DNA of 54,276 bases. It comes from an uncultured Peptoniphilus sp. (GTDB lineage: Bacteria; Bacillota; Clostridia; Tissierellales; Peptoniphilaceae). Below, piece after piece: positions 26,206 through 34,426 of this stretch (the stretch's first letter is position 1; each line of letters begins with the position of its first letter). The position numbers were made by a program, and so were the translations under genes. Below the pieces are notes generated by a model. The model was given only the letters and a program-made list of their open reading frames with translations, did no database searches and was not told the origin of the DNA. The stretch is from assembly GCA_902489255.1 (NCBI GenBank), contig CABTZF010000011.1, positions 1 to 54,276 of the forward strand, in the 5' to 3' direction.

Positions 26206-27928
26206 CAAAATCTCCTCCCCTTTCTTGAGATTCATAAATTTCTCTGTATATTTCAGAAGTTCTTATTAGATTTTCATGACTATCTATACTTTCAATTTTT
26301 CCATTGTCAAGTACAATTATATAGTCACAGGTTTTAAGAGAATTAACTCTTTGAGAAATTAATATCTTTGTCATTTGGGAATCTAAATTATTTAATGAAC
26401 TGATTATTGAATTAACTGTGGAATTGTCAAGGGCAGAAGTTGAATCATCCATTATTAAAATTTTTGGTTTTTTTAATATTGCCCTGGCAATGCAAAGTCT
26501 TTGTTTTTGCCCACCTGAAAAGTTTGCTCCATCTCTTTCTACAAGGGTATCAAGGCCATTTTTTTCATTAACAAAATCTAGTGCACTTGCTGTCTCAAGG
26601 GCCCTTATCATTTCTTCATCTGTAGCATTTTTATTGGCCCATTTTAGATTTTCTCTTAAAGTGCCTGAAAATAAAATATTATTTTGTAAAACAACTGAAA
26701 CTTCATTTCGTAGAGTCCTTAAATCATAATTTCTAACATCAATTCCTGAAACTAAAACTTGACCTTTAGAAACATCATACAATCTTGGTATTAAATTGAC
26801 CAAAGTTGATTTTGAAGATCCTGTTGGTCCAATTATTCCCACATAATCTCCTGAAGAAATTTTTAAATTAATATCGGTCAAGACATTTTTATCGTTTTCT
26901 CCATTATAAGAAAAGTTGACATCTTTAAACTCAATGCTGCCATCTGTAATTTTTATTACAGGATCTTTTGGATTTTTTATATCTGAATCAGTATTTATTA
27001 CTTCTAAAATTCTTTCAGATGCATTTTTTGCTATAGTTATTTGAACAATTACCATAGAAAGAATCATAAGAGAAATTTGTATTTGAATAGCATATGTTAT
27101 CATAGAAGTTAAAGCACCTGTGCTCATTTGACCTATAATAATATAATGTGAACCGAACCAGGCAATGATTAGGGACATTAAGTAGGTGGAGAACTGCATC
27201 AGGGGACTTGTTAGTGCCAAAAGCCTTGACGCCAGCCTATAATTTCTAAACATTTTTTGTGAAATATGGTTAAAATTTTCTCTCTGTCTGTCTTCAATTA
27301 CATAAGATTTAATAACTCTAATACCTAATAAATTTTCAGACACAAAGGTATTTAAATCATCAGTAATTTTAAGTACTCTCTCAAAGACCGGATATGCTCT
27401 TTTTATTATATAAGTCATCCCAAGAGATATTATTGGAATAATCATAATAAAGTAAAGAGCAAGTTTGGCTTGTAGCCTAAAAGACATTATAAAGGCAAAT
27501 AAAAGAGTAAGAGGGGCTCTAACGGCAATCCTTGTTGACATCTGTATGGCCATTTGAACAAATTGAACGTCTGTCGACATTCTTGTAACCAAGGACCCTT
27601 TTTTAAAGGTATCAATATTTTTAAAAGAAAAATTACAAATATTTTTAAACATATCCAGTCTTAAATTTTTTGCAAGACCGGCTGATGCATAAGTTGCAGT
27701 AATGCCCGAAGTTATACCGCTTGCCAAAGATATAAGTGTAAAAATAATTAAAATAAAACCGATTTTTATAATTTCATCCTTAGAATATCCCAGTATCCCC
27801 CTGTCAATTAAAAGTGACATATAATATGGGATTGCAATATTCATAAAGACTTCTATAATTACAAGAATTGGAGTTATAATTGCAAATTTTTTATATTCTC
27901 TAAAAAATGGAAAAAATTTTCTAAACAT
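26189..27928 (-). CDS. ABC exporter subunit with degenerate ATPase site
   Basis: A 579-residue half-transporter with six N-terminal helices and an ATPase domain. Walker A reads GPTGSSKSTLVN, signature FSGGQKQRLCIARAI, and Walker B is ILIMDDSTSALD: the catalytic glutamate is replaced by aspartate. H-loop residue H is also absent (ISQRVNS). These are the usual marks of the non-canonical member of heterodimeric exporters. It precedes and overlaps the canonical partner. The ATG at 27928 follows GGGGGT; a TTG at 27940 overlaps that Shine-Dalgarno and was not chosen. Substrate unknown. Confidence 0.93.
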   Translation of the reverse strand: MFRKFFPFFREYKKFAIITPILVIIEVFMNIAIPYYMSLLIDRGILGYSKDEIIKIGFILIIFTLISLASGITSGITATYASAGLAKNLRLDMFKNICNFSFKNIDTFKKGSLVTRMSTDVQFVQMAIQMSTRIAVRAPLTLLFAFIMSFRLQAKLALYFIMIIPIISLGMTYIIKRAYPVFERVLKITDDLNTFVSENLLGIRVIKSYVIEDRQRENFNHISQKMFRNYRLASRLLALTSPLMQFSTYLMSLIIAWFGSHYIIIGQMSTGALTSMITYAIQIQISLMILSMVIVQITIAKNASERILEVINTDSDIKNPKDPVIKITDGSIEFKDVNFSYNGENDKNVLTDINLKISSGDYVGIIGPTGSSKSTLVNLIPRLYDVSKGQVLVSGIDVRNYDLRTLRNEVSVVLQNNILFSGTLRENLKWANKNATDEEMIRALETASALDFVNEKNGLDTLVERDGANFSGGQKQRLCIARAILKKPKILIMDDSTSALDNSTVNSIISSLNNLDSQMTKILISQRVNSLKTCDYIIVLDNGKIESIDSHENLIRTSEIYREIYESQERGGDFDAKEK

Positions 27929-28155
27929 ATAAACCCCCAAAATAGTATTATATTTTATTTTACCCCAAAATATAGAATTAAAATATTCTTATAAACATAT
28001 ATTATTACATATTTTTTCCTTTATAAGAAATGAGACAAAAAAATACAAAATAATAATTTTATTTGCAGATAATTATATAGAACTCGTAAAATATTAGTTA
28101 ATACATTGAAAAAAGCCTCTTTATAATTTATTATAATTATATAAGAGGTGTGATT

Positions 28156-28392
28156 ATGGAAAATAAAAAGAACGAAGATATTTTAAAAAATTCCAAGACC
28201 TTATCAGATCAAAAGAAAAAAGAAATATTTGCAAGGCTTGATCAGGAAAAAGAAATTGATAATACTGAACGTCCGGCAGGAGATGTATATTCAAAGATTA
28301 AGGGAAAGGATAAAGATACAGGAGTCGAAGAGCCTACAGATGAAGCTGTAGAAGAAGCAAAAAATTGGGTAGACAGGGAAAATCAAATGTGA
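28156..28392 (+). CDS. Small charged protein, possibly DUF3787-like
   Basis: A 78-residue, very hydrophilic and acidic protein, no membrane segment and no cysteine. The last third, EPTDEAVEEAKNWVDRENQM, resembles the ending of the clostridial DUF3787 family (pattern EEQVENAKEWVD), some members of which are found on spores; this match is from memory and weak. The ATG is chosen because AGAGGTG sits five bases before it; a GTG at 28150 overlaps that site. The PAP2 gene follows after 10 bases, so the two are probably co-transcribed. Function unknown. Confidence 0.55.
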   Translation: MENKKNEDILKNSKTLSDQKKKEIFARLDQEKEIDNTERPAGDVYSKIKGKDKDTGVEEPTDEAVEEAKNWVDRENQM

Positions 28393-28402
28393 GTTTATAA
28401 AA

Positions 28403-28939
28403 ATGGATAAAAAATTTTTGCAATGGTTAATAAAGATTAGAAACGAAAGACTTAATAAAATTATGGTTTTTATTACTCATTTGGGTACCGGTGCCTTTAT
28501 ATGGATTTTGACCAGTTTTATTCTTTATATTATTGGGCAAAGGACTTTGGCTTGTAATGTAATTTTTGCTCTTATTATAAATGGAATTATATGTAATCTT
28601 ATCTTAAAACCGCTATTGAAAAGGAAAAGGCCTTCATGGATTGAAAAAGTTGAGCTTTTAATTAAAAATCCTACAGATTTTTCTTTTCCTTCAGGTCATT
28701 CTGCATCTTCTTTTGCCGCTGCAATAACAATATTTTTATATTTCAAAACTTTAGGAATATTATTTTTATGTTTGGCAACATTAATCGGTTTTTCTAGAAT
28801 ATATCATTTTGTCCACTATCCATCCGATGTAATTGTCGGTGCTATTTTAGGAACGGTAATAGGACATATGAGCTTTTGGATATTTTGGAAATATGTAATT
28901 AATTATCTTGCCGGTAAAAATTTTTTGGCTATTATGTAA
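28403..28939 (+). CDS. PAP2-family membrane phosphatase
   Basis: A 178-residue membrane phosphatase with about five helices. The three active-site motifs are present: KPLLKRKRPSW (68-78), FPSGHSASSFAA around 94-105, and SRIYHFVHYPSDVIVGAILG around 130-149. Family members remove phosphate from undecaprenyl diphosphate or phosphatidic acid, with the active site on the outer face of the membrane. BcrC-like recycling of undecaprenyl diphosphate is the most likely role but not proven. A terminator lies just downstream. Confidence 0.88.
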   Translation: MDKKFLQWLIKIRNERLNKIMVFITHLGTGAFIWILTSFILYIIGQRTLACNVIFALIINGIICNLILKPLLKRKRPSWIEKVELLIKNPTDFSFPSGHSASSFAAAITIFLYFKTLGILFLCLATLIGFSRIYHFVHYPSDVIVGAILGTVIGHMSFWIFWKYVINYLAGKNFLAIM

Positions 28940-28973
28940 TTTGCCAATAAATTTATAAGAATGGGCGTGAATT

Positions 28974-29019
28974 TACCACAAAGATTAATTTTAAAATTTA
29001 ATTTTTGTGGTATTTTTTT
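28974..29019 (+). terminator. Terminator after the PAP2 gene
   Basis: TACCACAAA (28974-28982) pairs with TTTGTGGTA (29004-29012); the A/T-rich interior pairs further, and a run of seven T follows. Confidence 0.85.
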
Positions 29020-29298
29020 GGAGGGAATTCCATCCTAAAGAGTTTTGCCTAATTTTTAATTAAAGAATTTCCATAAAAGTTCTATTGTCTAACCCGTCGC
29101 GAATTCACGCTTTTGGAAGTTTGAGATTTTGAAACACCAATTTTTGTAATGCATTTTAGTATATATAGATTTGCCTGCATTAAGATAATTAAAATTTTTC
29201 TAATCTCAAAAAAATATGTGGTTAAAGCTTTGTATAATAAATAGCTTTTGCTATAAAACTTTAATATATTTTTTGACAAACGTGTTGAAATTATAGTG

Positions 29299-29329
29299 TT
29301 GAAATAATATTTACACATATATATATAAT
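29299..29329 (+). promoter_or_regulatory. Candidate promoter for the zinc-ribbon gene pair
   Basis: TTGAAA (29299-29304) and TATAAT (29324-29329) with a 19-base spacer, or TATATA two bases earlier with 17. A further TTGACA about 25 bases upstream could belong to a second promoter. The gene starts 28 bases after the -10 box, preceded by GAGGTGATG. Confidence 0.5.
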
Positions 29330-29357
29330 AGATTTAAATAAAATGTGAGGTGATGAG

Positions 29358-29840
29358 ATGAAGTGCAAATATTGTGACAGCGAACTTGATGCAAGCGAAA
29401 AGTTTTGTACGAATTGTGGGGCAATCAATGAGGCTTATAATAAGCCGGCAGATGGATTTTTAGAAAAAATTAACGACAGTGAAATTATTTCAAGTGGGAA
29501 TATAAATGTTACAAAATCTTCATTTTTTAAGAAACAAAGGCCGGGTGTTTTTAATTGGGGAGCATTTTCAATGTCAGCTATTTGGGCCTTAGGACATAAA
29601 TTATATTTAATAGCTTTTTTGGGGTTTATTCCAGGAGTTAATATAATCTTGGCATTTGTTGCGGGATTTAAAGGAAATGAATGGGCAGCAAGAAATATAA
29701 CTTATAGGGATATGGAAGAATTTTCAAAAATACAAGAACCATGGAATAGAGCAGGGTTTTTAGTATTTGCCATATCGTTTATTTTGGGATTTTTATATGC
29801 TTTTATTTATGTCGTTGTAATGGAGTTAATTCTTAGTTAG
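29358..29840 (+). CDS. Zinc-ribbon membrane protein (DUF2628-like)
   Basis: A 160-residue protein. An N-terminal zinc ribbon with C3, C6, C17 and C20 (CKYC ... FCTNCG) is followed by a linker, then FNWGAFSMSAIWALGHKLY (66-83) and two or three hydrophobic helices (about 82-104 and 132-158) resembling DUF2628 membrane proteins. GNEWAARNITYRD between the helices is also seen in such proteins. It is co-transcribed with a second zinc-ribbon protein eight bases downstream, so the two may work together in the membrane. No enzymatic motif is visible; function unknown. Confidence 0.7.
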   Translation: MKCKYCDSELDASEKFCTNCGAINEAYNKPADGFLEKINDSEIISSGNINVTKSSFFKKQRPGVFNWGAFSMSAIWALGHKLYLIAFLGFIPGVNIILAFVAGFKGNEWAARNITYRDMEEFSKIQEPWNRAGFLVFAISFILGFLYAFIYVVVMELILS

Positions 29841-29848
29841 GAGTAAGT

Positions 29849-30769
29849 ATGAAATGTAAAAATTGCGGATATGAAAATAAAGAAAATGCAAAATTTTGTG
29901 CAAGTTGTGGAGCCGACCTATCAAATACATATGAATTAGATAGAGATGAAGAATATTTTGAAGATAATTCTTTTAATAATAAGACAAAAAAATCTAATAA
30001 AAGAACAATCATTTTAATTGTAATATTTTTTCTAGCACTTGTTGGAGTGGGTATTTACGTTGGAATTTCAAGGAAGAAAAATAATGAGGTGCAAAAATTA
30101 TTATACACTTTAGAAATTGAAAAATCGAACGATAATTATGATAAAATGATTGAGATTAATTATAATCTTTTTGGTTTAACAAAAGATCAAAAGTATAAAG
30201 ATGAAATAGATAGGATTAAACTCATAAAAGAAAATGATAAGAATATAAAAAGAGCTGAAGAACTAATAGACAGTGAAGAATATGAAAAAGCATATAAAAT
30301 TATTATGTCTTTAAAAAATAGCAAATTAAAAGACCAAGAACAAATAGATATGCTGGAATCTAATTTTGAAAATTCATTAAATGAAAGAATTGATGATAAT
30401 AATTCTTATTCAGTTTATGATAATTCAATTAAAATTTTGGAAGGACTTCTTAAAATTGAACCTGATAATGAATATTTTAAAGGCTTGCTTGATTCTGTTA
30501 AGAGTGCAGATAAAACATATCAGGATTTTTTGAAAGAAGATGAAAAAATGCAGAAATTATATGATATAGGAGAAAAGTTAATTGGAAAGACCATATATGT
30601 TACAAATATAACTGCAAATGTAAGGAGTGGTCCCGGCTTATCTTATCCGGTTTTATTTAGTATTGATAAGCTAACACCGGTTTACGTTTCAGATTATTCA
30701 GTGGATGATAGGGGAATAATTTGGCTTTACTGTGAATCAGGTTGGATTTCATATAAGAATTTCACTTAA
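29849..30769 (+). CDS. Zinc-ribbon, single-pass protein with extracellular SH3 domain
   Basis: A 306-residue protein with a cytoplasmic zinc ribbon (C3, C6, C17, C20), one transmembrane helix at about 51-72, an extracellular helical, charged region (80-235) that may be TPR-like or coiled coil, and a C-terminal bacterial SH3 domain starting ITANVRSGPGLSYPVLFSI. SH3 domains of this type usually bind peptidoglycan. The layout suggests a sensor or scaffold linking wall and cytoplasm; that is inference. GGAGTAAGT precedes the ATG. It is the second gene of a pair with the zinc-ribbon membrane protein. Confidence 0.75.
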   Translation: MKCKNCGYENKENAKFCASCGADLSNTYELDRDEEYFEDNSFNNKTKKSNKRTIILIVIFFLALVGVGIYVGISRKKNNEVQKLLYTLEIEKSNDNYDKMIEINYNLFGLTKDQKYKDEIDRIKLIKENDKNIKRAEELIDSEEYEKAYKIIMSLKNSKLKDQEQIDMLESNFENSLNERIDDNNSYSVYDNSIKILEGLLKIEPDNEYFKGLLDSVKSADKTYQDFLKEDEKMQKLYDIGEKLIGKTIYVTNITANVRSGPGLSYPVLFSIDKLTPVYVSDYSVDDRGIIWLYCESGWISYKNFT

Positions 30770-30810
30770 AATTAAAAATTTTTAAAACAAGGGTTAGTTT
30801 AATTAAATAA

Positions 30811-30858
30811 CAGACTTATGATAAGGCAAGTAAAATAGTCTGCTTTGTCATAAGTCTG
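30811..30858. terminator. Strong hairpin between convergent genes (repeat copy A)
   Basis: CAGACTTATGATAAGGCA (30811-30828) and TGCTTTGTCATAAGTCTG (30841-30858) pair along 18 positions with two G-U wobbles and a 12-base loop. It lies between the SH3 protein gene (plus) and mprF (minus). Neither side has a good T-run, so terminator function is uncertain. The 15-base core CTGCTTTGTCATAAG (30840-30854) recurs at 34370-34384. Confidence 0.55.
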
Positions 30859-31023
30859 AACTTACAAAAGGTTGAGCGTAGTTAAATATTTAAAAGAAAA
30901 ATTAGTCACAAAAATAGTGTAAAGAAATCTTTTTTGTTTATACCTAAAAATATTTGTAAAAATATGAAAAAAATATATTATAAATTTTAGATTGTATTAT
31001 TTAAAATATTTATTACTAAAATC

Positions 31024-33543
31024 TCAATTATTTTTATCCTTTGCCGCATTTATGTCTACCATAAAAATTGAAAGCATGGTATAAAGTAGCCAAGTATTTT
31101 TTGGATAACTTAGATAAACCGGTTCCCAAAATGGAGCAAATTTTTCCTTATAGGCTCTAAGCCCTTCAAAGGAATAAAATTTGTAGCCAAACTTGTAAAC
31201 CAAGTAGGCAATTTTTTCCTCCACAAAACTATTTGAATTAATGCCCACATTTGATAGGGGCGCCATTCCAAGTTTAAAATATTTTTTGTTCTCATTTTTA
31301 AAATATAAAAAGAGTTGTAAAAATAAAAAATCCATAATGCCACTAGGCGAATTTTCTCTCTCGAACCTCATTAAGTCAATAGTTGCCCAAGTATTATTGG
31401 GGTTTGGCATTATATTTGCAAAGGCGAGAATTTTTCCATTAGCATTTCTTGCCACTGCTATGTCGCATAATTTTAGATAAGCTCTATTAAAATATCCAAG
31501 AGAAAATCCCTTCTCCCTCTTGCCATCTAACCAGTCATCAGAAATTTTTTCCAAACTATCAAAAAACTCATCATCAAAGGGCGGCTTTATGACTTCAAAA
31601 GTGTAGCCTAATTTATCAAACTTTGAGAGTGCATTTCTTTGTGATTTATGTTCTCTTCCTTCCAAGTTGAAATTTTTCAAATCGAGAGAGGCAGTTTCAC
31701 CAAATTTTATAAAAGAAAATCCAAAATCGTGAAGTTTAATAGTTTCATCTTGACTCACTTCGTAAAAAATTGGCTTGTAACCATAGAGATTTGCATCTTC
31801 AACAAATTTTTGTAATAGTTTGTCAAAGTCATCTTTATTTCCAAAGGGCTCTCCCATTACAATTACTCTGTCCTTGTAAGTAGTAATGGAAAGGGCAGAA
31901 GTTATTTCTCCATTTTCTTTGTAATAATAAATTTCCTTGTCGCCAACTAGGGCAAGACCTGACTCTGGAGGGCAGTCATACTCAGATAAAAGCTTTAAAA
32001 CTTTTTCTACTTCCATTTTTTCTCCAAGCTTTACTTTTTTTCCCTTTAGATAAAATAAAAGTAGGCGCATAGAAAAAATTAATAGGGCAAAAACTATTGC
32101 AAAGTGTAAAAAACTTTCTTCAAATGGAATTAAAAAGAAGTCCTTGTAATTTAATTCTTTTAATCTATAATTTATCCCCATATAATAAATCGTGATGACG
32201 GAAATTACCACAAAGAAGAGGGTGTCGATGGTGATTGCCTCAAAGGAATAGACAAGCTGTTTTTTGTTTGGTATTTTTCCGGTAAAGCTCGCAAGAAAAA
32301 TTAATAAAATCAAAAATAACATTTCAATTATTCCAAATCCACTTAAGGCTGAATAAATTAAAGATAGCACAAGAAAAATTATGGTAATATTTGTTGCCCT
32401 CTCAACTTTTTCTCTATTGGCGCGACCTAAAATTATAAAGCAAACTCCAAAGATTAAGCTTGGAAATTGGTAAATTAAATTTGCATTAATGGGACTAAAT
32501 TGATTTAGCCAGCGAATTTCAGAAAGCTCCTCCGGAATAGTTGCAGATAAAATCATAAAGGCTCCTACAACATATAGCATAGAGGACAAGAGATCCAGTC
32601 CCAAGGATTTTATAATTCTTGAAGGAATTTTATCATTTTTTTCGTCAAAGATACTTCCTAAGTCGTGAACAAAAAATACAAGTCCAAAGGCAAAGGGAAT
32701 AATGTAATAAAAAATCCTATAAAGCAGCAGCCATGTTAGGACCATTTCGCTTTCAATGCCAAGGGATGAAAAGCCAGTTAAAATTAGAAGGTCGAAGGAA
32801 CCGAGTCCTCCAGGTATAAAAGAAGAAATACCAATAATATTTGCAATGACAAAGGCGGAAATAATCACAAAAATATTTAATCTTACGCCAATAAAAAATC
32901 CAATTATTGAGAAAAATAATGCTGCTGCTGACCACTCACAAATTGATATAAGGGAAACTTCTGAAGCATATTTTTTTGAAATGGAAAAATCTCCATCATT
33001 TCTAATTTTTGAAAGCAAAAATAAAACCGGATAGTATAAAATTGCACCAAGTAACCAAATTTTATAATTGATTAAAGCTTGGCTCTTACTAAAAATTAAG
33101 AACAATAGGGATGCAAGAGCCAAAAATGATAGGCCTGTTATGTCAAAGAAAAGTGACTTAACCAAAAATTTTAAAAAGTGTTTATCTTCTTTTCCCTCAC
33201 CGAAATATCTCATTCTTAGTCCAATATTTACCACACCGCCGAAGCCAATCAAGTTGTTAAAAGAATTTATTGTGATGGATCTTTTTACAATGTAATCTTT
33301 ATCTCTATCTAATTTCAGAAAATTACTCAAGAGTAAATCGTAAAAAATCATTGGAGAAAAAGCTAAAAGTCCTAAGACCGCCATTATTAAGATTTTTATT
33401 ATAGAAATTTCATAAAAAATATTTGAAACCTCTTCAAGAGAAATTTCCTTTCTCAGTTTTGTAAATTCAAGAATTACTAAAAGAATTACGCCAAAGAGAA
33501 AAATTGGCTTAATTCCCTTGGCAAATTTTTTTAATTTATCCAT
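31024..33543 (-). CDS. mprF: Phosphatidylglycerol lysyltransferase/flippase MprF
   Basis: An 839-residue protein with the full MprF layout: about 14 hydrophobic helices up to residue 510 forming the flippase and synthase membrane parts, then a cytoplasmic DUF2156 aminoacyltransferase domain (ALVGDKEIYYYKENGEI, VMGEPFGNKDDFDKL, near-terminal FYSFEGLRAYKEKFAPFWEP). It transfers lysine or another amino acid from tRNA to phosphatidylglycerol and moves the product outward, lowering surface charge and sensitivity to cationic peptides. The amino acid cannot be told from sequence. The ATG overlaps the stop of the hydrolase gene by one base (TAATG), with GAGGTGAAG before it. Confidence 0.93.
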   Translation of the reverse strand: MDKLKKFAKGIKPIFLFGVILLVILEFTKLRKEISLEEVSNIFYEISIIKILIMAVLGLLAFSPMIFYDLLLSNFLKLDRDKDYIVKRSITINSFNNLIGFGGVVNIGLRMRYFGEGKEDKHFLKFLVKSLFFDITGLSFLALASLLFLIFSKSQALINYKIWLLGAILYYPVLFLLSKIRNDGDFSISKKYASEVSLISICEWSAAALFFSIIGFFIGVRLNIFVIISAFVIANIIGISSFIPGGLGSFDLLILTGFSSLGIESEMVLTWLLLYRIFYYIIPFAFGLVFFVHDLGSIFDEKNDKIPSRIIKSLGLDLLSSMLYVVGAFMILSATIPEELSEIRWLNQFSPINANLIYQFPSLIFGVCFIILGRANREKVERATNITIIFLVLSLIYSALSGFGIIEMLFLILLIFLASFTGKIPNKKQLVYSFEAITIDTLFFVVISVITIYYMGINYRLKELNYKDFFLIPFEESFLHFAIVFALLIFSMRLLLFYLKGKKVKLGEKMEVEKVLKLLSEYDCPPESGLALVGDKEIYYYKENGEITSALSITTYKDRVIVMGEPFGNKDDFDKLLQKFVEDANLYGYKPIFYEVSQDETIKLHDFGFSFIKFGETASLDLKNFNLEGREHKSQRNALSKFDKLGYTFEVIKPPFDDEFFDSLEKISDDWLDGKREKGFSLGYFNRAYLKLCDIAVARNANGKILAFANIMPNPNNTWATIDLMRFERENSPSGIMDFLFLQLFLYFKNENKKYFKLGMAPLSNVGINSNSFVEEKIAYLVYKFGYKFYSFEGLRAYKEKFAPFWEPVYLSYPKNTWLLYTMLSIFMVDINAAKDKNN

Positions 33544-34271
33544 TACTTCACCTCTTTTTTCAGAAAATCAAGGATTATCTTATTGTACTCATCAGGATTT
33601 GTCCTGGCAACATTGTGCCCATGATTTTTAATTATATATAATTTAGATTTTTTTATTTTTTTTGAAATTTTATAAAAATTATCCAGATAAATTAAATCTC
33701 TTTCGCCGGCAATAATTAAAACTGGAAAATCAAATTTTTTGTAGTCACTATCAACAATTTTTATTTTATCAAACATAAGCTTATAAACTGAAAAATAATT
33801 TCTTAAACCTGTAAAAATTTTGGATAATATTTTTAGGTTGTAGTAAAAAATATAGCTGGCAAGTCTTGGAATAAATTTTATCTGTGAAAAATCTTTGTTG
33901 GGAGAATTTAAAATAAGTCTTTTAACTCTCTTGGGATAATTTTTTGCGAAAGTAAGGGCAAGATTTGCTCCGTCAGAAAACCCAAGAATATTTATAGATT
34001 CTATATTTAATTCCTCGAGGACCTCAAAGACATCCCTTGACAAATCTTCCAAGTTCAAATCATAATTCTTGTCGCTTTTGCCGTGACCTCGAGTGTCCAT
34101 GGCGATGACTTTAAAATCTTTTTGAAAGACAATAATTTGCTTTTCAAAAAAAGTAAAGTTGTTGCCGTTTCCATGTAGAAGTAAAAGAGGCTCGCCACTT
34201 CCAATAATTTTTACAAAAATTTTCGCCCCGTCACGCATCTCAATAAATTTTTCCAAAGCCCTCACCACCAA
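33543..34271 (-). CDS. Alpha/beta hydrolase
   Basis: A 242-residue (or slightly shorter) cytoplasmic alpha/beta hydrolase. LLLLHGNGNNFTFF gives the oxyanion region, DTRGHGKSDK follows, GFSDGANLALTFA is the nucleophile elbow, the acid is in LIIAGERDLIYLD, and the histidine in IIKNHGHNVARTNP. It is translationally coupled to mprF, hinting at a lipid-related ester substrate, though nothing proves this. The start is unsure: the GTG at 34271 sits where a candidate promoter would start the RNA, so a TTG at 34259 (giving LEKFIEMRDG) or the ATG at 34238 may be the real one. Confidence 0.82.
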   Translation of the reverse strand: MVVRALEKFIEMRDGAKIFVKIIGSGEPLLLLHGNGNNFTFFEKQIIVFQKDFKVIAMDTRGHGKSDKNYDLNLEDLSRDVFEVLEELNIESINILGFSDGANLALTFAKNYPKRVKRLILNSPNKDFSQIKFIPRLASYIFYYNLKILSKIFTGLRNYFSVYKLMFDKIKIVDSDYKKFDFPVLIIAGERDLIYLDNFYKISKKIKKSKLYIIKNHGHNVARTNPDEYNKIILDFLKKEVK

Positions 34272-34273
34272 CT

Positions 34274-34303
34274 ATTTTACACCTTTATAGGTTTTTAGTT
34301 CAA
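34274..34303 (-). promoter_or_regulatory. Candidate promoter of the hydrolase-mprF operon
   Basis: On the minus strand, TTGAAC (34303-34298), 18-base spacer, TAAAAT (34279-34274). Transcription would start near 34267, at the first possible GTG codon, favouring one of the downstream start codons for the hydrolase. Confidence 0.4.
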
Positions 34304-34343
34304 ATAAAATAATTTTATTGAAAATTTATAATTATAAATTTTT

Positions 34344-34384
34344 GCAAGAAAAATAGCAGGCTCTTTTGCCTGCTTTGTCATAAG
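34344..34384 (-). terminator. Terminator of the secreted-protein gene (repeat copy B)
   Basis: On the minus strand AGCAGGC (34374-34368) and GCCTGCT (34361-34355) form a 7-bp stem with a 6-base loop, followed by ATTTTTC. The adjoining CTTATGACAAAGCAG and the trailing CTATTTTTCTTGC match the hairpin at 30811-30858, where the GCAAAAGAGCCTG part is absent. Confidence 0.75.
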
Positions 34385-34426
34385 CCTTAGCACCTACGAA
34401 AGTAGATGTTGTTTTTTTATTAAATT

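Larger units (their letters stand above)
28940..29357. other. Gene-free gap with terminator, shared repeat and promoter
   Basis: No gene supported in these 418 bases; an open frame on the minus strand has low-complexity, unrecognisable content. The gap holds the PAP2 terminator, the 11-mer AGTTTGAGATT (29118-29128) next to an inverted copy of a 17-base word also found at 13213-13229, a 9-base inverted repeat TTTGAGATT/AATCTCAAA enclosing about 70 bases, and a promoter for the zinc-ribbon genes. Confidence 0.6.

Noticed and set aside
29082..29318. A 78-codon minus-strand open frame in the gap after the PAP2 gene
   Set aside because: Low-complexity AT-driven composition, no ribosome site, and it crosses repeat and promoter sequences of the plus strand.
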